NCBI GenBank assembly: GCA_009380025.1
Contig: WHSP01000003.1
Span: 30,644 to 94,643, forward strand
Direction: 5' to 3'
Source of the DNA: Gemmatimonas sp.
GTDB taxonomy: Bacteria > Gemmatimonadota > Gemmatimonadetes > Longimicrobiales > Longimicrobiaceae
DNA: 64,000 nt
Position numbers and translations under genes: made by a program
The notes under the pieces: model-generated
Databases searched by the model: none
Told to the model about the DNA's origin: nothing
Seen by the model: the letters and a program-made list of their open reading frames with translations, nothing else
Shown here: piece after piece, positions 53,628 to 63,022 of the stretch
How positions within the stretch are numbered: the first letter of the stretch is position 1
Layout of the letters: every line of letters begins with the position of its first letter

Positions 53628-54585
53628 AGTCTTCCTCCAGGTATTCGGCGGTGCCGGCGAGGCGCTCCCGGAGGCGCCGATCGAACAGTTGCGCCGAATC
53701 GACGCCCGTATACTTCAGCAGATGGTTCAACGCCACGACTTCGGTGATCACCGTGATGTTCTTCCCAGGGTTAAGGGGGACGACGACGCGCGGCAGCTCA
53801 ACGCCGAGCACTTCGATGTTCTCGGGATCCAAACCGGTTCGGTCGTAGTGCGCGCCTTCGTCCCACGGCTCGAGCTGGACGACGACCTCGATCCGCTTCT
53901 GGAGCCGAATCGAGCGGATGCCGAAGAGGCTCGCCACGTCGATGATCCCGACGCCACGGATCTCCATGTGGTGACGCTGGAGCTCGTGTCCACGACCGAT
54001 CAAAATCTCCGTTCCATGGCGCGAAGCGATGACGACATCGTCCGCGACGAGCCGATGGCCACGCTCGACCAGGTCGAGTACGGCTTCGCTCTTCCCGATG
54101 CCGCTTCTCCCGGTGAAGAGAAGACCGACGCCATAGACGTCAGCGAGGGAACCATGGACTGTGGTGGTGGGGGCGAAATAGTCCTCGAGGAACGGTTTGA
54201 TGCGAGAGTAGAACTCCGCAGTCTTGAGCAGGGTCCGGACCACGGGGATCCCGCGCTCGCTCGCGAGGTGCAGCAACGGCGTCGGGGGGTCCTGCCCCTT
54301 GGTGATGAAGACGACGGGAATGTCGAAGGAGAGAAAAAGTTCGAGCGCCGCACGGCGGCGATCCTCGTCGAGGGAGTTGAGGAAGAGGATTTCGGTCTCG
54401 CCCAGTACCTGAATCCGTTCCGAAGGAAAGCGTTCGGTGAAGCCCGTGAGGACGAGTCCGGGACTCGAGATGTCGGGTCCCTGGAGCCCGCGCGTCACCC
54501 CGCGTTGGTCCGTCAGCAGCTCCAGTGCGAGGGGTTCGCGCTTGCGGCGGAGCAGCAGTTCGATCGTCAGCGGTTCCTTCGGCAT
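53620..54585 (-). CDS. hprK: HPr kinase/phosphorylase
   Basis: A 321-residue full-length HprK that phosphorylates or dephosphorylates HPr on Ser. The N-terminal regulatory domain is present (LELLTDQRGVTRGLQGPDIS, SERIQVLGETEILFL). The catalytic domain has the P-loop GLLFTGRSGIGKSEAVLDLVERGHRLVADD (split), HMEIRGVGIIDVASLFG and the C-terminal signature VVVPLNPGKNITVITEVVALNHLLK. This is the complete Firmicutes-like form, not the truncated alphaproteobacterial one. Start ATG 54585. Confidence 0.95.
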   Translation of the reverse strand: MPKEPLTIELLLRRKREPLALELLTDQRGVTRGLQGPDISSPGLVLTGFTERFPSERIQVLGETEILFLNSLDEDRRRAALELFLSFDIPVVFITKGQDPPTPLLHLASERGIPVVRTLLKTAEFYSRIKPFLEDYFAPTTTVHGSLADVYGVGLLFTGRSGIGKSEAVLDLVERGHRLVADDVVIASRHGTEILIGRGHELQRHHMEIRGVGIIDVASLFGIRSIRLQKRIEVVVQLEPWDEGAHYDRTGLDPENIEVLGVELPRVVVPLNPGKNITVITEVVALNHLLKYTGVDSAQLFDRRLRERLAGTAEYLEEDYE

Positions 54586-54718
54586 GCCGGATGAGATCGT
54601 GGTGTGTACGGTCGACGAAGGTACCCATTCTCCAACAGCCAGGACGGGCAACCGACGCCTTGCAACCGGCGACGGGTCGAAAGCCATTTCCGGATCGACG
54701 CTCCGTCGCGGATGGGTA

Positions 54719-55831
54719 TCAGGCGCATCCAGCCGTTCGGGCGAGGTGGTCGAGTGTGGCGTGGGCCGATCGCTCCCAGGAGAACCCCCTGGCGAACTCG
54801 ACAGCGCCGGCGCCGAGCATCTCGACGAGTTGAGGATCCGCGGCTATGCGTCGCATCGTCAGCGCGAGGGAGGCGACGTCGCCGTGCGGAACCAGGAACC
54901 CGGTCTGCCCGTTCACGACGGACTCTCGGAGACCGGCAGAGTCGCTCGCAATCGTTGGCGTCCCGCAGGCGGCCGCCTCCAGATTGGTGATACCCCATCC
55001 CTCCTTCGGTGATACGAAGACGTTCGCCCAGGAGCTTCGAAAGAGCTCGCGCTTGCGTTTCTCTGTCACATACCCGGCGAAGAACACATGGTCTGCGATG
55101 CCGAGCGCCTGGCAGAGGTTTCGCAGCGAACCTTCGTTCGCTCCGCGGCCCGCGATGACAACCCGTGCGGAGTCCATTTGATTCCGTACCCTCGCGAATG
55201 CGCGAAGGATCAGATCGACCTGCTTGTATCGCTGGAGTCGGCCAAGATAGAGGAAGGTAGGGACCGGGGAGCGGGTTGGGGAGGAGGCTCGAGAGAAGAA
55301 GCCGTGATCGACGCCCGGGTGGATGACCTCGATATGCTCCGCAACCAGGCCGCGAGCCAACAGGTCGGCGGCCGTGCTGTGTGAGATCGTCTGGACGGGG
55401 GTCTCGCGATAAACCAGGCGAAGCGGTCTCTCCTGGAGCCACGTCATGGCGGCGACGGGCGGGGAAGCCTCTTTGAAAGCCGCAGTGCCGAAGAGGTGAT
55501 GGACGAGGAGAACGACGGGCGAAGTGCACCAAAGCGGCGAGTAAACGGGCACTTTGTTCAGGGCTTCGACCGCGATATCGAAGCTTCGGTCGGCCAGGTT
55601 ACGGCGGAAGTAGGGGACAACCCTGGCTCCAAACGTATATCGCGACCCGCAACGATGGACCTCGATGCCATCGAGTTGGGCGCGCCGGTCGGAGCCCTTC
55701 CAGCCTGAAGCGAGCCATGTCACCTCGTGGCCGAGCTGCCGGATCCGACGGAAGATCTCATGAAGGTGTATCTCGGCCCCGCCGGCGCGAGGGTTCTGGG
55801 GATCCTGCCAATTGATGACCAGGATCTTCAC
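54719..55831 (-). CDS. GT4-family glycosyltransferase
   Basis: A 370-residue GT-B enzyme. N-terminus [20 protein letters not shown] with the donor glycine loop; C-terminus FLYLGRLQRYKQVDLILRAF, VVIAGRGANEG, VFVSPKEGWGITNLEAAACGTP (E-x7-E). It resembles mannosyl- or glucosyltransferases of surface glycan synthesis. GTG 55831 overlaps the nusB stop (GTGA). Its link with nusB and the PTS operon looks positional rather than functional. Confidence 0.87.
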   Translation of the reverse strand: MKILVINWQDPQNPRAGGAEIHLHEIFRRIRQLGHEVTWLASGWKGSDRRAQLDGIEVHRCGSRYTFGARVVPYFRRNLADRSFDIAVEALNKVPVYSPLWCTSPVVLLVHHLFGTAAFKEASPPVAAMTWLQERPLRLVYRETPVQTISHSTAADLLARGLVAEHIEVIHPGVDHGFFSRASSPTRSPVPTFLYLGRLQRYKQVDLILRAFARVRNQMDSARVVIAGRGANEGSLRNLCQALGIADHVFFAGYVTEKRKRELFRSSWANVFVSPKEGWGITNLEAAACGTPTIASDSAGLRESVVNGQTGFLVPHGDVASLALTMRRIAADPQLVEMLGAGAVEFARGFSWERSAHATLDHLARTAGCA

Positions 55832-56265
55832 TGCTGTTCCGGCTTTCCTCCGACTTCGCAGTTGCGCATGACCGCGTCGAGGACTCCGTTGATGAAGCGC
55901 GGACTTTCGGGAGTGCCGTACCGCTCGGCCAGGCGGAGCATCTCGCGGATGGTGACCTTGGGGGGAACGTCATCTACATAGAGCAACTCGGCCACTCCGA
56001 GGCGGAGGATATTGCGATCGATCACGGCGAGCCTCGCGAAGCTCCAGTTGGTGAGATTCTGCTCGATGATGCGGTCGATCTCGGCTCGCCGGTCAGCGAC
56101 CAGGTGAACCAGAACCTCCGAATACAGCCGATTCCTCGGCGACATTCGGAGGTTCTCCGCGAGCTCGTGCAGGATCGGCACGAGCGACGCTTCGTCGGCC
56201 CCTCGAGATTCCCACGCATACAGCGTCTGCACCGCCCAACCGCGTGCGCGGCTGCGTTCCTTCAT
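55828..56265 (-). CDS. nusB: Transcription antitermination factor NusB
   Basis: A 145-residue all-helical NusB that, with NusE, binds boxA RNA during rRNA transcription. [18 protein letters not shown] at the start, [24 protein letters not shown] and [15 protein letters not shown] are family features. It follows ribH by a four-base overlap (ATGA), the widespread ribH-nusB order. Confidence 0.94.
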   Translation of the reverse strand: MKERSRARGWAVQTLYAWESRGADEASLVPILHELAENLRMSPRNRLYSEVLVHLVADRRAEIDRIIEQNLTNWSFARLAVIDRNILRLGVAELLYVDDVPPKVTIREMLRLAERYGTPESPRFINGVLDAVMRNCEVGGKPEQQ

Positions 56266-56729
56266 TTCTCGAGTTGATCGAAGAGATTGGCCATCTCGAG
56301 TGCAGCAAGCCCCGCGTCCCACCCCTTGTTGCCTGCTTTCGTACCCGCCCGCTCCACGGCCTGCTCGACTGTATCGGTCGTCAGCACACCGAACACGACA
56401 GGGAGCTCACCGTTCGCCCCGACCGCCGCGACCCCGTTGGCAACGCCGCCGGCGACATAGTCGAAGTGCGGCGTCGCACCACGGATCACTGCGCCGAGGG
56501 CGATCAGGGCATCATACCCTCCGGTGCCACTCATCCTCGCAAGCGCGGACGGAATCTCCCAGGCGCCGGGCACCCATGCCACCACAATCGAGCCTTCCTC
56601 GACGCCATGGCGGACGAGGCAGTCGTGCGCTCCGCCCAGAAGCTGTTTGGTGATGAAATCGTTGAAGCGACTGACGACGATGCCGATCCGCCTGCCCTTG
56701 CCGTCGAGCGACCCGTGATGTTCGATCAT
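56262..56729 (-). CDS. ribH: 6,7-dimethyl-8-ribityllumazine synthase
   Basis: A 155-residue lumazine synthase. [52 protein letters not shown] and [24 protein letters not shown] are textbook. It joins ArP (from RibD) with DHBP (from RibBA) into lumazine for RibE. It overlaps the ribBA stop by four bases. Confidence 0.96.
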   Translation of the reverse strand: MIEHHGSLDGKGRRIGIVVSRFNDFITKQLLGGAHDCLVRHGVEEGSIVVAWVPGAWEIPSALARMSGTGGYDALIALGAVIRGATPHFDYVAGGVANGVAAVGANGELPVVFGVLTTDTVEQAVERAGTKAGNKGWDAGLAALEMANLFDQLEK

Positions 56730-57931
56730 AGGGGCAGCAGGTGGCCGAGTTTGTCGCGCTTGACGGAAAGGTACCGCTGGTTGTGTGCGTTGGGCGTGAT
56801 CCGGATCGGAACCTGCTCGGTCACCCGCAGGCCGTAGCCTTCGAGCCCCACGATCTTCTTCGGGTTGTTGGTGAGGATTCGAATCGAAGACAGGCCCAGG
56901 TCGATGAGAATCTGAGCGCCGATGCCGTAGTCCCGCAGGTCCGGAAGAAAGCCGAGGGCCTCGTTGGCCTGAACGGTATCGAGCCCGTTGTCCTGAAGAG
57001 CGTAGGCCTTGAGCTTGTGGACGAGCCCGATCCCCCGCCCCTCCTGTCGAAGGTAAACGATCACGCCAGCACCTGAATCGGTGATCATCTTCATCGCTGC
57101 GTCCAGCTGGTCGCCACAGTCACAGCGAAGGGAGTGGAAGACGTCACCAGTCAAGCATTCGGAGTGCATCCGGACGAGGGGCGACTCGGCATTCGCGACG
57201 TCGCCCTTCACGAGCGCGACGTGCTCCATGCTATCGACATCGTTCCGGTAGGCGATGATGCGCCAATCGCCGTACTTCGTTGGGATGACTGCCTCGGCTT
57301 CGGCATGGACGAGACGCTCCCGCTTGAGCCGGTAGGCGATGATCTCGGCGACCGTGATGAAGCGGAGCCCGTGCTCCGTGGCGAAGAGCTCGAGCTCGTT
57401 GCGGCGGGCCATCGACCCATCGCGGTTGAGGATCTCGCAGATCACGCCGGCAGGAGGCAGCCCCGCGAGGCGCGCCAGGTCGACGGACGCCTCCGTCTGG
57501 CCCACGCGGCGGAGCACCCCGCCGGTCTTCGCCCGAAGGGGAAAGATGTGCCCGGGGCGGCGAAGGTCCGACGGTGCGGTGTCGGGATCCATACAGACCT
57601 GGATCGTCTTCGCCCGATCGGCGACGCTGATCCCGGTCGTCACACCGAACTTCGAAGCGGCATCTACCGAAACCGTGAAGGCCGTGCCCTGCGACTCGGT
57701 GTTTACATCAGCCATCGGCCGCAGGTCGAGCTCATCGGCACGCTCGGGCATGAGCGAGAGGCAGATGAGGCCACGGCCGTGCGTCACCATGAAGTTGATG
57801 ATGTCCGGCGTGACGAGAGATGCGGCGCAAACGAGGTCGCCCTCGTTTTCCCGGTCCTCGTCGTCGGCCACGATGACGATCCGTCCGTTCCGGATGTCCT
57901 CGATGGCGTCTTCGACTCGATCGAAAGGCAT
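56726..57931 (-). CDS. ribBA: Bifunctional DHBP synthase/GTP cyclohydrolase II
   Basis: A 401-residue fusion for riboflavin synthesis. The N-terminal half (RibB) has [29 protein letters not shown] (split) and [31 protein letters not shown] (split). The C-terminal half (RibA) has the zinc site [19 protein letters not shown] and [12 protein letters not shown]. It ends [17 protein letters not shown] 57931 gives the family N-terminus; ATG 57994 would add 21 residues. Confidence 0.96.
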   Translation of the reverse strand: MPFDRVEDAIEDIRNGRIVIVADDEDRENEGDLVCAASLVTPDIINFMVTHGRGLICLSLMPERADELDLRPMADVNTESQGTAFTVSVDAASKFGVTTGISVADRAKTIQVCMDPDTAPSDLRRPGHIFPLRAKTGGVLRRVGQTEASVDLARLAGLPPAGVICEILNRDGSMARRNELELFATEHGLRFITVAEIIAYRLKRERLVHAEAEAVIPTKYGDWRIIAYRNDVDSMEHVALVKGDVANAESPLVRMHSECLTGDVFHSLRCDCGDQLDAAMKMITDSGAGVIVYLRQEGRGIGLVHKLKAYALQDNGLDTVQANEALGFLPDLRDYGIGAQILIDLGLSSIRILTNNPKKIVGLEGYGLRVTEQVPIRITPNAHNQRYLSVKRDKLGHLLPL

Positions 57932-57981
57932 AGATAGCCCGTTGGCCGTGGTGCGTTGGGAGTCGAATTTGACTCCCGCGC

Positions 57982-58617
57982 TCAATACCCCCAATGGTGC
58001 CTGAGGTGCTCCGCAGCGTCGTCCCCCGGTGCCCCCAGGAGGCTTCGAACGTACTTACCGATCAGATCGCCTTCAAGGTTCACGGCTGCTCCAACCCTTA
58101 GATCGGGCAGGTTGGTGACCTGCCAGGTATGAGGAATGATGGATACCTGGCAAACGCCGGCGTCCTTCAACTCGTTGACAGTCAGGCTGATACCGTTCAG
58201 CGTCACAGATCCGTGGGGTACGGTCACCTGCGCGACGATCGGAGGAAGCGTGAAATCGATGAGCACGTGTCCGGCCCGCGGCTGGATCGAGCGGATTTCG
58301 CCGACCCCGTCGACGTGCCCCTGCACGAGATGACCCCCGAGGCGATCGCCTATCGCGAGGGCCCTCTCGAGATTCACCTTCGTTCCAGCCGTAACGCTGC
58401 CGAGCGTGGTTCGTTGAAGGGTCGTGGCCACGCTCTGGACGTCGAACGCGTCGGCGTGGCGTGCGGTGATCGTAAGGCAGACACCGTCGACCGCGATACT
58501 GTCGCCGAGGGCGAGGTCGACGAGCGTTCGGCCAGCGCCGACCCGGAACCGCCGGCCGTCGTCCAGGCCCTCGACCTCGACGATCGTTCCGACCTCTTCG
58601 ATCAGGCCTGTGAACAC
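57982..58617 (-). CDS. ribE: Riboflavin synthase alpha subunit
   Basis: A 211-residue riboflavin synthase with two lumazine-binding repeats: MFTGLIEEVGTIVEVEGLD and DSIAVDGVCLTITAR in the first, then VQGHVDGVGEIRSI and GSVTLNGISLTVNELKD in the second. It dismutates two lumazines to riboflavin. GTG 58617 gives the universal MFTG start. It sits between ribD and ribBA in the rib operon. Confidence 0.95.
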   Translation of the reverse strand: MFTGLIEEVGTIVEVEGLDDGRRFRVGAGRTLVDLALGDSIAVDGVCLTITARHADAFDVQSVATTLQRTTLGSVTAGTKVNLERALAIGDRLGGHLVQGHVDGVGEIRSIQPRAGHVLIDFTLPPIVAQVTVPHGSVTLNGISLTVNELKDAGVCQVSIIPHTWQVTNLPDLRVGAAVNLEGDLIGKYVRSLLGAPGDDAAEHLRHHWGY

Positions 58618-58657
58618 GAGCTCTCCCGATCGCCGTCAGTCGGCATCAACGTGGTGG

Positions 58658-59794
58658 TCATGGCTCGACGCAGATGACCGTGTCGGGCCCGAACGTCCTC
58701 GAGCTAACGAGCCTCCAGCGGTGCGCCTCGGCAAGGGGTGTGCTCGGGATCTCGCGGAACGGACCGATTGCATCGGGCCCGAGAAGGATCGGGGCGATGA
58801 ACAGAGTGAGCCGGTCGACGAGATCGGCGCCGAGGAGGACCGAGGCGATCCGGGCGCCGCCCTCACAGAAGAGCGACTCGATCCCCCCCGAACGCAGCGC
58901 CGCGAGCGCAGCGGTGATGTCCGTCGCCTCGACAACACGCACACCTTCGCCTTCCAGGTCCCGCCGGGACGCCGCGGGGGCGTCGGGCGCGCAGACCACC
59001 GAGACCGGGATCTCGCGTGCCGACTGAACGAGGCGGCTGGTCAATGGAAGGCGGGCAGCCCGGTCGAAGACGACGCGTGCGGGGGGGATCCTTGGTTCGA
59101 TCTCACCTCGAACGGTGAGGATCGGGTCGTCGGCAAGGGCGGTCGCGATCCCAACCGCGATCGCGTCGTGCCCAGATCGGAGGCGGTGAACCTCGGCGCG
59201 GGACTCGTCGCCGGTGATCCACGTCGAATGGCCGTCGCGATCGGCGACGCCTCCATCCAGTGAGATTGCGAGCTTCAGCTCAGTCCAGGGGCGGTCAGGA
59301 GCGGATCGGGAGTGGGCCCGGAAAAAGCGGCCGTTGATGGATTTTGCCGCGTCGGCTTCGATACCCGAAGTTACCTGAACCCCCGAGCGCGAGAGCATTT
59401 CGCCACCCCCGGCAGCCTTGGGGTCGGGATCGGGGGCGGCGTAAACGACCCGCTCGATGCCGTGGGCCAGGATCGCCTGCGTGCATGGTCCGGTTTTCCC
59501 GTGATGGGCGCACGGCTCCAGCGAGACGTAAAGCGTCGCGCCACGCGCCTCGTCGCCGGCGGCGTCCAGCGCGACGACTTCGGCATGCGGTCCACCAAAC
59601 CGGGCGTGCCATCCCTCGCCCACGAGACGGCCTTCTCGGACGATGACTGCCCCCACCAGCGGATTCGGCGCAACCTGCCCCCTTCCCCGCTCGGCAAGCT
59701 GGATGGCCCGCCGCATGTAGACCGCATCCTCTTCGCTGGACAGCCGATTCACGAGGCCGGGGTCAGAGCGAGATTCTTGCGCCCACACCGCCAT
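58658..59794 (-). CDS. ribD: Bifunctional deaminase/reductase RibD
   Basis: A 378-residue fusion. The N-terminal deaminase has NPLVGAVIVREGRLVGEGWH, the zinc site GGPHAEVVAL and SLEPCAHHGKTGPCTQAI. The C-terminal reductase has LKLAISLDGGVADRDGHSTWITGDESR and a GIESLFCEGGARIASVLL end. It performs the second and third steps of riboflavin synthesis. ATG 59794 overlaps the upstream gene's stop by 32 bases; GTG 59752 is a possible alternative start just after that stop. Confidence 0.94.
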   Translation of the reverse strand: MAVWAQESRSDPGLVNRLSSEEDAVYMRRAIQLAERGRGQVAPNPLVGAVIVREGRLVGEGWHARFGGPHAEVVALDAAGDEARGATLYVSLEPCAHHGKTGPCTQAILAHGIERVVYAAPDPDPKAAGGGEMLSRSGVQVTSGIEADAAKSINGRFFRAHSRSAPDRPWTELKLAISLDGGVADRDGHSTWITGDESRAEVHRLRSGHDAIAVGIATALADDPILTVRGEIEPRIPPARVVFDRAARLPLTSRLVQSAREIPVSVVCAPDAPAASRRDLEGEGVRVVEATDITAALAALRSGGIESLFCEGGARIASVLLGADLVDRLTLFIAPILLGPDAIGPFREIPSTPLAEAHRWRLVSSRTFGPDTVICVEP

Positions 59795-61016
59795 ACCACG
59801 AACCGTCGCCGGGATCGAAGTTCGATTGGAAGTCGGAAAACTCCCCGATCGGCGAATCACCCTGCACCCACCCGGCCTCCGCAGCGATCGAGGCGATCAG
59901 GAAGGTAAAGGAAAGGTTCCCGAAGACCGTCCATCGGCTCGACCCCACGTCGATGTCACGGACCCTGAAGGCAACGGCCGGTCCGGAACCGGCCGGAGGT
60001 GGAGCCCGGAAGCCGAAGCCGACGGTGCTGTCGTAGCCGTCCCGACCCAGGCCCAGCGTGGCCCCGGCACCGAGGAAGCGCTTGCTCGCCACGAGCCGAG
60101 TGCTCCAGTTGGTCAGGTCGAACGTGAACTCGCCAGCGTCGCCCGAACCCGCGCAGGTTCCACTCTCCAGTGTGTCGCCACTCGAACCTCCCGTAATAAT
60201 ACCGGACGGGCAGATGTCTCCAAACCGGACCTCGGAGAGGGATCTTCGCATCAGGGAAAGGGAGACGCCCGGAACGTAGAACGATTCCTCGAGGAGGTTG
60301 ACGCGTGCGCCGATGCCGAAGGCGATATCGGATTCGTCGAAGCCGTCGGTGTCGAAGACGTCGAAAGGGAGGACGGAGGCGCTACCGAGCAGGCTCAAAC
60401 CACCGATGCCACCCATCCCCGGGGCGATCTGGAGCCCATCGAACACCCCGATCGAGACTTCGCCACCGACTGCGGGGACAGTGACGCCCAGCTCCGCCCA
60501 TTCAGCTTCGCCCCCACTCGGCAACTGCTCCACGAGGATGTCGGGCAGCTCGATCGGCACGACCGTGAGGCGGAGCCCGGCGCTCACTCGTGGCAGAACG
60601 CCGAGCCGCAGGCCCGGTGAACCCGCCGTCCCGAGCGTCGGGTTGCCGCCGGCAATCGCGATCCCGAGGAGGGGCTGGGCGGACAGGATCGCCTGGGCCG
60701 TAGCGATGCATGCATCTCGCGCATCTGCCGCCTCGACAAGAAGTTCATTACAGAATGCGACGAGGCCGGTCGACTGCGCGTGCGCCTCGCTCGATGATCC
60801 CGCTGCGGCAAGTGCGATCGCGAGGACCGCTACGTGGACGATGAATGAACGATGGTGACGTACCCGAGTCGTCCGCCGATTGTCATTCCCGCGAAGGCGG
60901 GAATCCAGAAGGTTCGAAGCCGACGGGGCGACTGGATCCCCGCTTTCGCGGGGATGACGACGCTTTGCCGACTCGTAGTACGTGGCAAACCCATACGGTG
61001 ACCAACGGTTATCCAT
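59763..61016 (-). CDS. Secreted, possibly outer-membrane protein; 5' end runs through a repeat
   Basis: A protein of up to 417 residues I cannot name. The mature part, after FIVHVAVLAIALAAAGSSSEAHAQ, is glycine-rich and beta-patterned, with SPGLRLGVLPRVSAGLRLTVVP, FGIGARVNLLEESF and an ending in YGGVGARISL, as in outer-membrane or porin-like barrels. The problem is the start: the only ATG in frame upstream of the signal helix is at 61016, and the frame from there passes through the repeat (60858-60961), which adds HPRESGDPVAP and DSRLRGNDNRR to the N-terminus. No ATG, GTG or TTG codon lies between the repeat and the signal helix. Confidence 0.55.
   Translation of the reverse strand: MDNRWSPYGFATYYESAKRRHPRESGDPVAPSASNLLDSRLRGNDNRRTTRVRHHRSFIVHVAVLAIALAAAGSSSEAHAQSTGLVAFCNELLVEAADARDACIATAQAILSAQPLLGIAIAGGNPTLGTAGSPGLRLGVLPRVSAGLRLTVVPIELPDILVEQLPSGGEAEWAELGVTVPAVGGEVSIGVFDGLQIAPGMGGIGGLSLLGSASVLPFDVFDTDGFDESDIAFGIGARVNLLEESFYVPGVSLSLMRRSLSEVRFGDICPSGIITGGSSGDTLESGTCAGSGDAGEFTFDLTNWSTRLVASKRFLGAGATLGLGRDGYDSTVGFGFRAPPPAGSGPAVAFRVRDIDVGSSRWTVFGNLSFTFLIASIAAEAGWVQGDSPIGEFSDFQSNFDPGDGSWYGGVGARISL
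60858..60961 (-). repeat. Two-hairpin REP-like repeat, copy B
   Basis: Inverted match to copy A at 848-976. On the minus strand it reads CGTCATCCCC-GCGAAA-GCGGGGATCCAG, then GTCGCCCCGTCGGCTTCGAA, then GATTCCCGCCTTCGCGGGAATGAC, so both hairpins are intact. It lies in frame within the 5' end of the secreted-protein gene. Similarity to copy A continues to GGTACGT. Confidence 0.85.
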
Positions 61017-61032
61017 AAAGATCACTTCTGGA

Positions 61033-62070
61033 TCAGGAAAGGATTGTTTCGCGGGCACCGCTGATGATCTCACCGGCCACCCAGGCCGTCTCGCCCGCGC
61101 TGGCGAGGCTTTCAACGAGAGAATCTGCATGATCAGCCGCGACGACGGCCACCATTCCGACACCCATATTGAAGGCACGGTACATCTCGGCATCGTCGAC
61201 GCCGCCCTCACGCTGGAGCACCTGGAAAAGCGGAGGCGTGCTCCACGAGCTGCGGTCGATCAGGGCGGAGAGCCCCTCGGGAAGAATTCGAGGGATGTTG
61301 TCGAGCAGGCCACCACCCGTGATATGCGCGAGGCCGTGTAGGTGATCGTTCGCAAGCCATGGCTGGAGCGCCCGCAGATAGGAACGATGGACTCGCAGCA
61401 GGACGTTCGCGACCGAGTCGTCGAGCCCCGGGAACGGGTCGTTCGGCGCCAGCCCCATTTCTCCAAACACGATCCGCCGCGCGAGCGAATACCCGTTGGT
61501 GTGTAACCCGCTGGACCCAATCGCGATGACCGCATCGCCCGGACCGATCCTGGACCCGTCGAGGATCTGCGGCTTCGCGACGACGCCGACGATCGTTCCG
61601 ACGAGATCGTACTCGCCTGGCCGATACAGATCGGGGAGCTCTGCGGTTTCACCGCCGAGCAGTGCGCAGCCGTTGGCAAGGCAGCCACGCGCGACCCCGG
61701 AGACGAGCGTCTCGGTAACGCCTGGCTCGAGGCCACCGACCCCGATGTAGTCCAGAACGAAGAGAGGGGTCGCTCCCTGAACCAGGATGTCGTTCACGCA
61801 GTGGTTGACGAGATCCTCGCCAACCGTGTCGTGCCGGCCTGTCATTAACGCCACCAACACCTTCGTTCCGACGCTGTCGGTGCTCGCGACCAAAACGGGA
61901 GAGTCGATGCCTGGCGGAACGTGGAACAGCCCCCCGAACGACCCCAACTCGGAGAGCGTGTCCGCCGTTCGGGTCGACCGGACGAGCTCCGCGACTCCCA
62001 CCATCGCGCGGGATGCCGCATCGATATCGACGCCGGCATCGCGATAGGTGAGCTGTCGGCGCTCAGACAT
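61033..62070 (-). CDS. purM: Phosphoribosylformylglycinamidine cyclo-ligase
   Basis: A 345-residue AIR synthase of purine synthesis. YRDAGVDIDAASRAM, FGGLFHVPPGIDSPVLVASTDSVGTKVLVA (split by turns), CVNDILVQGATPLFVLDYIG, LLGGETAELPDLY and FNMGVGMVAVV are family blocks. Length matches E. coli PurM (345). It overlaps the kinase gene by eight bases. No other pur gene is in the window. Confidence 0.96.
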   Translation of the reverse strand: MSERRQLTYRDAGVDIDAASRAMVGVAELVRSTRTADTLSELGSFGGLFHVPPGIDSPVLVASTDSVGTKVLVALMTGRHDTVGEDLVNHCVNDILVQGATPLFVLDYIGVGGLEPGVTETLVSGVARGCLANGCALLGGETAELPDLYRPGEYDLVGTIVGVVAKPQILDGSRIGPGDAVIAIGSSGLHTNGYSLARRIVFGEMGLAPNDPFPGLDDSVANVLLRVHRSYLRALQPWLANDHLHGLAHITGGGLLDNIPRILPEGLSALIDRSSWSTPPLFQVLQREGGVDDAEMYRAFNMGVGMVAVVAADHADSLVESLASAGETAWVAGEIISGARETILS

Positions 62071-62992
62071 TCACTTTGGCCGGAATTGGGAGCTCGAAGA
62101 CCATCATTTCCCGGAAGTGTCGAACGCGGTCCTCGATGTCCTCGGTTCGAAGGTCCCGGAACCGATCGACGGAGAATCGCTCGACCGCGAAGGAGCCCAT
62201 CGCGGAGCCGTAGACGACCGCTCGACGCAGATCCGCGTCCTCCAGCCGTCCCGTCTGCGCCAGGTACCCCATCATCCCCCCCGCGAACGCATCGCCCGCT
62301 CCCGTCGGATCGAACACCTCCTCGAGAGGATATCCAGGTGCGAAGAAGACGCTCGACGGGGTGAAGAGCATTGCCCCATGCTCCCCCTTCTTCACAATGA
62401 CGTAGCGAGGACCCCTCGACTGGATCCACCGCGCCGCACGCGAAAGGTTGTAGTCGCCCGAGAGTTCCCGCGCTTCCGAGTCGTTCACCATGAGCAGATC
62501 CACACGGCCGATCAGGTCGAGCAGGACGTCCCGCTTGCCCTCGATCCAGAAGTTCATCGTATCGCAGGCGATCAACCGCGGTTTGCGGATCTGACTCAGT
62601 ACGTCGAGCTGGAGCTCGGGGTCGATGTTGCCGAGAAAGACCCACTCGGTGCTTCGGTACGACTCCGGGATGTGGGGCTTGAATTCCGCAAACACTCCGA
62701 GCCGTGTGTCGAGCGTCTCCCGCGTGTTTAGATCGTAGCTGTACACACCGGACCAGCGAAAGCTCTCCCCCGGAACCCGGATGAGCCCGTCGAGATCCGC
62801 ATCGCAGCTCTCCAGGAAGCGAATCCCTTCCTCGGGAAAGTCATCCCCGACGACCCCTACGACCTGGACGGAGCAGAAGGCCGAAGCGGCCGCTGTGAAG
62901 AAGGTCGCCGAGCCACCGAGGGCGTCGACTGCGCGACCGAACGGGGTCTCGACAGTATCGAGGGCAACACTACCTACAACGAGCAACGACAT
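62063..62992 (-). CDS. PfkB-family carbohydrate kinase
   Basis: A 309-residue ribokinase-like enzyme. N-terminal LLVVGSVALDTVETPFG, sugar-side glycine pair in ALGGSATFFTAAASAF, and the ATP/anion motif FDPTGAGDAFAGGMMGYL with catalytic Asp. Substrate cannot be fixed; purM next door hints at a nucleoside or ribose substrate, but that is weak. It lies between argS and purM and is co-directional with both. Confidence 0.88.
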   Translation of the reverse strand: MSLLVVGSVALDTVETPFGRAVDALGGSATFFTAAASAFCSVQVVGVVGDDFPEEGIRFLESCDADLDGLIRVPGESFRWSGVYSYDLNTRETLDTRLGVFAEFKPHIPESYRSTEWVFLGNIDPELQLDVLSQIRKPRLIACDTMNFWIEGKRDVLLDLIGRVDLLMVNDSEARELSGDYNLSRAARWIQSRGPRYVIVKKGEHGAMLFTPSSVFFAPGYPLEEVFDPTGAGDAFAGGMMGYLAQTGRLEDADLRRAVVYGSAMGSFAVERFSVDRFRDLRTEDIEDRVRHFREMMVFELPIPAKVNV

Positions 62993-63022
62993 GGGTTTGA
63001 GTGCTCATGGTTGAGATCGAAT

